Below the pieces are notes generated by a model. The model was not told the DNA's origin. It saw only the letters and a program-made list of their open reading frames with translations, and did not search any database. Both the position numbers and the translations under genes were made by a program. A stretch of 5,000 bases of DNA from CBDULQ01 sp965368115 (GTDB taxonomy: Bacteria; Pseudomonadota; Gammaproteobacteria; SZUA-229), in contig CBDULQ010000245.1 in assembly GCA_965368115.1 (NCBI GenBank), positions 1-5,000 on the forward strand. The letters run 5' to 3'. Shown here piece by piece: positions 1-4,751 of this stretch (its first letter is position 1; each line of letters opens with the position of its first letter).

Positions 1-438
1 GTAGTCGTCATGGCAGGATTTGCAGGTCTTCACGGTCGCGCCGAACTGCTTCTTGATGGCGCTTTCATCGCCGCTCTTTGCCACCATGGCCAGCTTGCCG
101 GCTTCTTCCTGGAACTTCTCGGCCTTGGCCTGATAGTCTTTGGCATCGCTCCAGACACCGGATTTGGCTTTGGTGTCGCCCTTGTCGGAACCCGGGATGA
201 AGAAGGTCCAGGGCATGGGTGATAAGGCGGCGACATTGTCGGCATGCTGGGCGAAAGCTTTCTTATCGAACGGCATTTCACCCTTCATCATCGCGCCCAT
301 CGGGCCGGTGTTGGCGGCGATCAGGGTGAAGGCAGCCTGGCGGGCCTTGATGGCGTCTTCTTTGGCATCCCGAGCGGTAGCGGTGTGTGCCAGGCTCATG
401 GACAGCACGGTGACGGCGGCGATGGTGAGTTTGTTCAT
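1..438 (-). CDS. Cytochrome c' (3' end cut by window edge)
   Basis: This encodes a periplasmic class II c-type cytochrome. The family forms four-helix bundles with a high-spin heme that binds NO or CO, and is linked to NO resistance in denitrifying and sulfur-oxidising bacteria. The 146 visible residues start with a Sec signal peptide (MNKL, then a hydrophobic stretch, likely cleaved after ATA at residue 22). An early helix holds RQAAF and NTGPMGAMMKG, a pattern typical of cytochrome c'. The heme site CKSCH lies at residues 139-143, near the C-terminus as expected, with His143 the proximal iron ligand. Only the last few residues and the stop should lie beyond position 1. The start ATG (436-438) has AGGA about 11 bases upstream. 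The gene diverges from the LysR gene at 540, its probable regulator. The family call is firm; the physiological role is inferred from the family. Confidence 0.93.
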   Translation of the reverse strand, partial: MNKLTIAAVTVLSMSLAHTATARDAKEDAIKARQAAFTLIAANTGPMGAMMKGEMPFDKKAFAQHADNVAALSPMPWTFFIPGSDKGDTKAKSGVWSDAKDYQAKAEKFQEEAGKLAMVAKSGDESAIKKQFGATVKTCKSCHDDY

Positions 439-481
439 GACGGGGTTTTCCTATATTAGTAATGAAGCAAACTATTAAGCA

Positions 482-503
482 CTTTATGTTGTCGATAATA
501 AAG
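482..503. promoter_or_regulatory. Candidate LysR operator in the divergent intergenic region
   Basis: CTTTAT (482-487) and ATAAAG (498-503) form a perfect 6-bp inverted repeat with a 10-bp spacer. It sits in the middle of the 101-bp AT-rich gap between the divergent cytochrome c' and LysR starts. LysR proteins usually bind interrupted dyads in such gaps, repressing their own gene and activating the neighbour. The repeat does not contain a symmetric T-N11-A core, and I saw no convincing -35/-10 pair in either direction, so this rests on position and symmetry only. Confidence 0.4.
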
Positions 504-539
504 GCGAAATTCTCGCTGCTTTTTATCAGAAAAATCGAT

Positions 540-1523
540 ATGAATCGGACACCACTCATTACCCTGGGCCAGTGGCGGGCCCTGGTCGCGGTCGTCGAGA
601 CCGGGGGCTACGCCCAGGCCGCAGAACGCCTGCATAAAAGTCAGTCCTCGGTCACATACGCGGTGCAGAAACTGGAAGCGGTGCTCGGTGTAAAGGCCTT
701 CGAGATACGGGGCCGTAAAGCCACGCTGACCTCCACCGGCCAGATGCTGTACCGCCGCGCCAGCGCGCTGCTGGAAGAAGCGGACGATCTGGAGCAGGTG
801 GCCCATACCGTATCCGCCGGCTGGGAAGCGAATATTGCCTGTTCCATAGAAGTGCTGTTTCCCACCTGGCTGTTGCTCCGCTGCCTGGAAAAGCTCGGCC
901 ATGAAGCCCCTCATGCCCGGGTCGAGGTGATGGAATCCATCCTCAACGGCGCCTCCGAAGCCCTGGCCGAGCGCAAGGTGCAACTGGCCATCGCCAACGA
1001 AATCCCGCCCGGCTTCCTCGGCGACCCGCTGATGTGGGTGCGCATCGTCGCCGTCGCCGCCCCCGATCATCCCCTGCATCGCCTGGACCGCGAACTCGGC
1101 TACAGCGACCTGCACGCCCATCGCCTGGTGGTGCTGCGCGGCTCCAGCGAGAAGAAGGACCAACTCACCGTACCCATCAAGGCAGAACGCTGCTGGGTAG
1201 TGAGAAGCATGGCCACCGCCATCGAAGCCGTCCGCCACGGCCACGGCTTCGCCTGGCTACCGGAACAGGAAATCAGCGAAGAGCTGGAAGCCGGCTCGTT
1301 GAAACGCCTGCCGCTACGCGAAGGTGGCATGTTCGTGGTGCCGCTTTATCTTATCCTGGCCTCGCCGGACGGCGCCGGTCCCGGTGTGCGGCGGTTGGCT
1401 GAAATTATTCGGGAAGAGACCCGTGTTCATGTGCCGCGTGGGGCGGTGGATGGGGATATGGAGCAGACACCGGCCAGTGTCGGTTTTGGCAATGATGTGG
1501 TCGTGCATGATGCTCAGTATTGA
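540..1523 (+). CDS. LysR-family transcriptional regulator
   Basis: This encodes a 327-residue cytoplasmic regulator of normal LysR length. Residues 8-66 form the winged helix-turn-helix: LGQWRALVAVVETGG leads into AQAAERLHKSQSSVTYAVQ, followed by LEAVLGVKAFEIRGRKATLTSTG, the family's classic wing pattern. Residues 75-92 are the linker helix. Residues from about 95 form the inducer-binding domain, with a Cys (101) at its first strand. About 35 residues after REETRVHV form a tail beyond the usual end. I chose ATG 540 because LysR proteins begin a few residues before this LxQWRAL motif. An in-frame ATG at 462 would add 26 basic and hydrophobic residues unlike any LysR N-terminus, and would use up the promoter region. 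No strong Shine-Dalgarno precedes 540. The divergent cytochrome c' gene is the likely target. The inducer cannot be deduced. Confidence 0.93.
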   Translation: MNRTPLITLGQWRALVAVVETGGYAQAAERLHKSQSSVTYAVQKLEAVLGVKAFEIRGRKATLTSTGQMLYRRASALLEEADDLEQVAHTVSAGWEANIACSIEVLFPTWLLLRCLEKLGHEAPHARVEVMESILNGASEALAERKVQLAIANEIPPGFLGDPLMWVRIVAVAAPDHPLHRLDRELGYSDLHAHRLVVLRGSSEKKDQLTVPIKAERCWVVRSMATAIEAVRHGHGFAWLPEQEISEELEAGSLKRLPLREGGMFVVPLYLILASPDGAGPGVRRLAEIIREETRVHVPRGAVDGDMEQTPASVGFGNDVVVHDAQY

Positions 1524-1567
1524 GTTGAGTTATTCACGTTTTAAGACGTGGGAATGGCGTGTATATT

Positions 1568-1593
1568 GAGACGGGTGGCATGGCGCCTGTCTC
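1568..1593 (+). other. Strong hairpin in the leader before the 1637 gene
   Basis: GAGACGGGTG (1568-1577) pairs with CGCCTGTCTC (1584-1593) as a 10-bp stem with two G-U wobbles and the loop GCATGG. It is enclosed by a further inverted pair, CGTGTA (1558-1563) and TACACG (1607-1612). No U-run follows on either strand, so it is not a standard intrinsic terminator. It could be a leader structure of the downstream gene, a processing site or an extragenic repeat. The wobble pairs favour a structure formed in the plus-strand RNA, since they would be A-C mismatches in the minus-strand RNA. Confidence 0.45.
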
Positions 1594-1636
1594 GGTAAAA
1601 AGTGGCTACACGGCGATTTAACTGTCAGGAGCAAAA

Positions 1637-2101
1637 ATGATTGATACCAAAGCAAGGAAAGAGGCAGCTGAAGTAGCGAGGCACTTTGCATCTGGCCAAA
1701 TTACCAACTTTGATTTTGAAAATAAAATTCCGAACTCAAAAGACCCGGCCGTATGGGCGGTTCAAGATACATTCTGGTGTCTTTACGACGACTTTAAAGA
1801 GCACAAAATCAATGAAGGCTGGGAAATGCCCAAACAAATTAAAACTATGATGGCACGCTGGGTTATGTTTCTGTACTCAGATGAAGAATATCGATGGCCC
1901 AAAATAAGCTGCCCGGGTCTAAGACCTTTTGAATATGGATTTTTCGGCCGACTTTTCAAAAGGCATTTGGCTCAGGAGTCTTTTCTAATTGCAGGTGAAT
2001 ATTCTGTCTGGCCTTTTATAGACAACGAGTCGTATGAGAATGCTAGAAATACTCCCCATTTGCTTGCTGGATCCTGGTCGGGTGCTCAAGCGGGTCGCTA
2101 G
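1637..2101 (+). CDS. Unrecognised Trp-rich hypothetical protein
   Basis: This encodes 154 residues with no signal peptide or membrane segment, so it is probably cytoplasmic. I cannot assign a named domain. An N-terminal helix (residues 5-19) is followed by SGQITNFDFENKIPNSKDP, a long aromatic helix region (VWAVQDTFWCLYDD, 39-52), and MMARWVMFLYSDEEYRWP (71-88). Seven tryptophans lie at 40, 47, 62, 75, 87, 125 and 147, many for this length. The layout resembles small single-domain proteins found beside mobile or accessory genes, but I infer no function. The start is well supported by AGGAG at 1627-1631, five bases before the ATG. The body is AT-rich, while the last eleven codons (AGSWSGAQAGR) are GC-rich and Gly/Ala/Ser-rich, suggesting a changed 3' end. 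It is the first of three closely spaced same-strand genes. Confidence 0.8.
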   Translation: MIDTKARKEAAEVARHFASGQITNFDFENKIPNSKDPAVWAVQDTFWCLYDDFKEHKINEGWEMPKQIKTMMARWVMFLYSDEEYRWPKISCPGLRPFEYGFFGRLFKRHLAQESFLIAGEYSVWPFIDNESYENARNTPHLLAGSWSGAQAGR

Positions 2102-2103
2102 AC

Positions 2104-2125
2104 GCGGCCTGTTTATTTAGGCGGC
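2104..2125 (+). other. Weak hairpin just after the 1637 gene
   Basis: GC-G-GCCT (2104-2110) pairs with AGGC-G-GC (2119-2125), interrupted by one G-G mismatch, with the loop GTTTATTT. It begins three bases after the stop codon. The base run after it is GGGTTAAAT rather than a U-tract, so it would be a poor terminator. It may be an mRNA end or processing structure between the first two genes of the AT-rich block, or part of a degraded recombination site. Confidence 0.3.
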
Positions 2126-2139
2126 AGGGTTAAATATTT

Positions 2140-2382
2140 ATGGAAAACTTAATCTCAATAATATTGCTTGTATGCATAGCAAGCTTTATATATGCATTAA
2201 TCAAACTCAAAAAGCTTATCTCAACTGGCGAAGTTAATATCTTTAATGTCATGTTTGTGAAGGATTTAAGCAGTGAGGCTGAAGCGCATAAAAAACATGC
2301 GTTGATTGGTGTTTATACTTTTGTGGCAGCCATTTTGCTTATGCTTATAATTACCGGGATATACGGGCCTGTTAAGGGGTGA
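2140..2382 (+). CDS. Small two-helix membrane protein
   Basis: This encodes an 80-residue inner-membrane protein with two predicted transmembrane helices, at about residues 4-23 (LISIILLVCIASFIYALIKL) and 55-76. The loop between them carries KLKK at its start and AHKKH at its end, so by the positive-inside rule it should be cytoplasmic with both termini outside. The central part GEVNIFNVMFVKDLSSEAEAHKKHAL looks conserved in character (amphipathic and charged) and would be the functional face. No signal-peptide cleavage site is apparent. The gene starts 38 bases after the preceding stop. Its ribosome binding site is weak: AGGG about 10 bases before the ATG. I do not recognise a named family. 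A real gene is likely from the clean hydrophobic pattern, AT-rich codon use like its neighbours, and position in the run. Confidence 0.7.
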   Translation: MENLISIILLVCIASFIYALIKLKKLISTGEVNIFNVMFVKDLSSEAEAHKKHALIGVYTFVAAILLMLIITGIYGPVKG

Positions 2383-2428
2383 GGGCTGACTCTGTTGATG
2401 TTTTGTTTTAATTAAGGCTGGAAGCTGC

Positions 2429-2908
2429 ATGATAAAATACTGCATTGTCATTGATTCACACATAGAGGATGTGTTTGGCTATATTGGTAATATCGATAAT
2501 TTTGCAGAATTATTTAAGTCCAAATATGACATCAAATACATTGATGATGAAAAGCCGCTGCAAATTGGCAAGGCAACGACATTCACTGGGGGTGCCGGCG
2601 GAATATCACTGACATTTACAAGCAAGGTAAAGAACCTGATACGTAATGAAAGGATTTCCCGGTCAATTAAATACGATAAAACAGCTATTAACGGGAGTGC
2701 CGTTGATGTTGAAATGCCCGAAATTGTAATCGATGAATGCGTAAAGCCCCATCGTCGTGGAACTAAGTTATGTATAAGAATCAGGGTTGTCAGCAAGCAC
2801 TCCCTGTTTTATCTAATAAAAATATTATGGAGCTATATTCTTGAGTATGGCGAGTTAATGGAATATGCGAAATATGTCAAAAGTGGTGTCGAGCGGGCCA
2901 GCCCCTGA
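2429..2908 (+). CDS. SRPBCC (START-like) family protein
   Basis: This encodes 159 residues with the outline of the SRPBCC/polyketide-cyclase-like fold, a helix-grip structure that holds a hydrophobic ligand in a cavity. The N-terminus (IKYCIVIDSHIEDVFGYIGNIDNFAELF) matches the family's opening strand plus the 'VF.yi.d..n' helix pair. It is followed by PLQIGKATTFTG, where family members often read 'piqvG'. Alternating strands fill residues 55-120 (SLTFTSKV, ERISRSIKY, TKLCIRIRVVSK). A long amphipathic C-terminal helix (FYLIKILWSYILEYGELMEYAKY) would cap the pocket. GGAAG lies 4 bases before the ATG. No catalytic residue is identifiable, so ligand binding, lipid handling or a stress role are all open. 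It sits 46 bases after the membrane-protein gene, and the pair may act together at the membrane; that is inference. Confidence 0.75.
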   Translation: MIKYCIVIDSHIEDVFGYIGNIDNFAELFKSKYDIKYIDDEKPLQIGKATTFTGGAGGISLTFTSKVKNLIRNERISRSIKYDKTAINGSAVDVEMPEIVIDECVKPHRRGTKLCIRIRVVSKHSLFYLIKILWSYILEYGELMEYAKYVKSGVERASP

Positions 2909-2929
2909 AAAAGAATAAGGGGGGAGTGT

Positions 2930-2989
2930 ATGAGAAAAATAGATCCTCCTCTATATTCCAATGATCCCGAAGCCTGTCTGTATTCATAA
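2930..2989 (+). CDS. Candidate 19-residue small ORF with strong RBS
   Basis: ATG at 2930 opens a 19-codon frame ending with TAA (2987-2989) and encoding MRKIDPPLYSNDPEACLYS. It is preceded by a purine-rich AAGGGGGGAG (2917-2926), three bases from the ATG; the close spacing is slightly short of ideal. The 3' end of the SRPBCC gene (CCCCT, 2902-2906) can pair with AGGGG (2918-2922) and mask this site, which might couple its translation to the upstream gene. It could be a true small protein, the start of a decayed gene, or chance. I see no homology. Confidence 0.3.
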   Translation: MRKIDPPLYSNDPEACLYS

Positions 2990-3067
2990 AAGAATCGGTG
3001 ACAGCCGAGAAATAGCCATATTACTATTCCTAACTAACCTTTTAACACTGATGAGTGACATAAGCTT

Positions 3068-4036
3068 ATGAAGCAATCAGTATTTGTTCGTTTTTCTTGC
3101 CTTCTGATCCTGTTCGCAACGGTCCTTCATCCACTGACTGCCCTGGCCGAAGTCACTAAGGAAAAAATCCGGCTGGGCACGGCGACCCAGGGCGGTGGAT
3201 TCCAGGTCTACGGTTTTATCCTGGCTGAAGTCGTCAATGGCGGCAAGGGTAAAGTTGAACTCGAAGCGATCGCGACCAAAGGTAGCCGGGAAAACCTGCG
3301 CCTACTTGAAGCCGGTGAAATCGATATCGGCCTGGTAGAGGGTAACGCCGCACGTCAGGCACTTGAAGGTATTGGTCGCAGCAAGGCGAATTTGAAGGTT
3401 CTCAGCGTCATGTACCCCAATCCCGGCATGTTTGTCGTGCGTGCCGACTCCCCTTATTTCACCATCAACGACCTGAAGGGCAAGCCCGTGGTATTCGGCA
3501 CCCAGTCTTCGGGACTGCGCATACTGGCGAATGATGTGCTGGATGGGCTCGGTTTAAACGCCAAATCCGATTTCCAGGGCATCATTCTCGACAAGGCAGC
3601 GGACGGTCCACGGCTGGTGCTGGAGAAGAAAGCAGAAGCCCTGTGGGGTGCCGGTATCGGCTGGCCCGGTTTTGTGAAGGTTGCCAACAGTGAAACCGGT
3701 GCCCGATTCATTGCACCAACCGCGCACGAGATTAAAAAAATTCACGCCAAACACCTCCACTTGAAGCCCATGTCTGTACCGGCAGGTACTTACAAAGGAC
3801 AGACTAGCCCGATTGATTCAGTCGGCATGTGGTCGATGATTCTGGTCAGACCGGATTTGTCCGAGGAACTGGTTTATGAACTGGTAAAAGCGATCCATGC
3901 CGGAGAAGAAGAGCTGGCCTCACGCCTTCCCCAGGCGAGTTACACGCGCTTTATGAATACGGTTCAGCAGGTCGACAGGACGCTGATGCATGCGGGGTTC
4001 CTACGTTATTACGGGGAGCTGGAAAATTATCAGTAG
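3068..4036 (+). CDS. TAXI-family TRAP transporter solute-binding protein
   Basis: This encodes a 322-residue periplasmic substrate-binding protein of normal TAXI length. In this family the protein captures a small acid or amino-acid-like solute and hands it to a fused DctQM-type membrane subunit driven by an ion gradient. Residues 1-27 are a Sec signal peptide ending in LTALA before EVTKEK, with no lipobox. Mature landmarks are RLGTATQGGGFQVYGFILAEVV (glycine-rich first lobe), TKGSRENLRLLEAGEIDIGLVEGNAA (the family's 'S.EN...L..g.iD.g.v' stretch), PGMFVVRADSPYFTINDLKGKPVVFGTQSSG (hinge and second lobe), and ALWGAGIGWPGFVKV. The start fits the signal peptide, although its Shine-Dalgarno is poor. 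No transporter membrane gene lies on either side within the window, so the partner must be elsewhere, or the protein serves a sensor. It is GC-richer than the genes before and after it and converges on the toxin-antitoxin operon. Confidence 0.92.
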   Translation: MKQSVFVRFSCLLILFATVLHPLTALAEVTKEKIRLGTATQGGGFQVYGFILAEVVNGGKGKVELEAIATKGSRENLRLLEAGEIDIGLVEGNAARQALEGIGRSKANLKVLSVMYPNPGMFVVRADSPYFTINDLKGKPVVFGTQSSGLRILANDVLDGLGLNAKSDFQGIILDKAADGPRLVLEKKAEALWGAGIGWPGFVKVANSETGARFIAPTAHEIKKIHAKHLHLKPMSVPAGTYKGQTSPIDSVGMWSMILVRPDLSEELVYELVKAIHAGEEELASRLPQASYTRFMNTVQQVDRTLMHAGFLRYYGELENYQ

Positions 4037-4078
4037 GATTCATGTTTATAAGCACAGTTAACAAGAGCGAGCATTGCC

Positions 4079-4097
4079 TTTGCCTGTACGAGGCAAA
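4079..4097. repeat. Short inverted repeat downstream of the TAXI gene
   Basis: TTTGCCT (4079-4085) and AGGCAAA (4091-4097) form a perfect 7-bp stem around the loop GTACG. It starts 42 bases after the TAXI stop codon. No U-run follows on either strand. It may stabilise the mRNA 3' end or belong to an extragenic repeat. It lies in a roughly 300-base stretch (4037-4332) where I find no convincing gene on either strand. Confidence 0.4.
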
Positions 4098-4208
4098 ACC
4101 TGATCCTGTCGTTCCTTTGGTGAGAGGTATGGCCCGAGTTATGGGATTCCGGCTGAGGGCTTGACGTATCTTGGGGGTGTGTTGAGACATTGGCGGGGTG
4201 GTAGTTAT

Positions 4209-4233
4209 CTCTCCAGGACACTGTCCTGGAGAG
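4209..4233. repeat. Perfect 11-bp stem hairpin
   Basis: CTCTCCAGGAC (4209-4219) is the exact reverse complement of GTCCTGGAGAG (4223-4233), leaving the 3-base loop ACT. Such a long perfect stem is very unlikely by chance. The flanks are TTAT and CAGGAGTTTC, so there is no proper U-tract on either strand. It might still end or stabilise the TAXI transcript, or be an extragenic palindromic element or a protein-binding dyad. Confidence 0.6.
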
Positions 4234-4243
4234 CAGGAGTTTC

Positions 4244-4259
4244 AGTAGTATATACTACT
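4244..4259. repeat. 16-bp perfect palindrome
   Basis: AGTAGTATATACTACT is completely self-complementary with no spacer, centred between 4251 and 4252. It lies ten bases after the preceding hairpin. The uninterrupted symmetry is what a dimeric DNA-binding protein would recognise. It is at the 3' side of both flanking transcription units rather than in front of one, so an operator role for a visible gene is not obvious. No ligand is assigned. Confidence 0.5.
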
Positions 4260-4299
4260 CGGTATTGGGTCTCAGAAGCTTAGACTCAAAGCCATACAC

Positions 4300-4324
4300 A
4301 AAAAAGCCCTCTTCAGAGGGCTTT
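4300..4324 (-). terminator. Intrinsic terminator of the toxin-antitoxin operon
   Basis: Read on the minus strand, AAAGCCCTCT and AGAGGGCTTT (4324-4315 and 4312-4303) form a GC-rich stem with a tiny loop, followed by a run of six T (4305-4300). It begins 8 bases after the stop of the antitoxin gene. On the plus strand the same stem is followed by only TTTATAC, so it may work weakly in the other direction for the convergent TAXI transcript. Confidence 0.88.
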
Positions 4325-4332
4325 ATACAATA

Positions 4333-4737
4333 TTATGCAACAGCATGATTACTGTCTTCCTGCAGTGGAACAGGTGTATTTAAACCAAACTCTACTTTGA
4401 AGTCTGTTGCTTTTACTTTAGGCACTACCTGGCCTTTAATCTTAGGTAGATCAACAATTCCATATCTCTCTAGAGTTTTTAATGTACGGCACAAATTAGA
4501 TTTCCTACGAGATGTAATTTCTTCCAGCTCAGTTATTGAGCGTGGCTTGTGCTCTATAATTAATCTTAGTAAATGTTGATTCTCTTTACTGAGCACTTGT
4601 GACATCGATTTTAGAGACTCAAACCAGATATTAGGCTCATTTCGTTTCGGAATATATTCACCTTTTGCAATCGCAATAGTACGGCGCATATAATCTTTTT
4701 TAGAAATGATTCCTACAGTCATTACTTTTTTCGGCAT
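4333..4737 (-). CDS. Winged-helix DNA-binding protein, probable antitoxin of a TumE-type module
   Basis: This encodes a 134-residue cytoplasmic protein. Residues 50-115 form a MarR/ArsR-like winged helix-turn-helix: SKENQHLLRLIIEHKPRSITELEEIT, then the recognition helix SRRKSNLCRTLKTLERYGIV, then a wing (KGQVVPKVKATDFKVEF). The first 45 residues are basic (MPKKVMTVGIISKKDYMRRT) and may contact the partner. This resembles the HVO_A0114-type putative DNA-binding proteins that accompany TumE toxins. Its expected roles are to neutralise the toxin and repress the operon. The ATG is supported by GAGGAG (4751-4746), eight bases upstream and overlapping the toxin's stop codon. The genes are 12 bases apart, so translation is probably coupled. 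AT-rich codon use differs from the TAXI and LysR genes, consistent with horizontal gain. The DNA-binding fold is clear; the antitoxin role is inferred from the partner. Confidence 0.85.
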   Translation of the reverse strand: MPKKVMTVGIISKKDYMRRTIAIAKGEYIPKRNEPNIWFESLKSMSQVLSKENQHLLRLIIEHKPRSITELEEITSRRKSNLCRTLKTLERYGIVDLPKIKGQVVPKVKATDFKVEFGLNTPVPLQEDSNHAVA

Positions 4738-4745
4738 TGGTTCGT

Positions 4746-4751
4746 CTCCTC
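4746..4751 (-). promoter_or_regulatory. Shine-Dalgarno of the antitoxin gene overlapping the toxin stop
   Basis: On the minus strand GAGGAG uses the last two bases of the toxin's TGA and ends eight bases before the antitoxin ATG. This fixes the antitoxin start and points to coupled translation of the two genes from one transcript. Confidence 0.8.

Noticed and set aside
462..539. Upstream ATG at 462 as the LysR start
   Set aside because: It would add 26 residues not seen in LysR N-termini, has no Shine-Dalgarno, and overlaps the operator and promoter region.
456..1244. Long 262-codon open frame on the minus strand inside the LysR gene
   Set aside because: It is antisense to a clear LysR coding region, has composition typical of a shadow frame in GC-rich DNA, and matches no known domain.
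1535..1550. CACGT/ACGTG hairpin after the LysR stop as its terminator
   Set aside because: The stem is only 5 bp and is followed by GGAATGGCG with no U-run.
1616..2135. ATTTAAC (1616-1622) and GTTAAAT (2129-2135) as inverted ends of a mobile cassette around the 1637 gene
   Set aside because: Seven-base inverted matches 500 bases apart are expected by chance; no target duplication or recombinase supports an element, and the order does not fit an integron cassette.
3951..4221. Overlapping minus-strand frames across the TAXI 3' end and the gap after it
   Set aside because: They overlap the TAXI coding end, lack ribosome binding sites and domain-like patterns, and have the biased composition of spurious frames.
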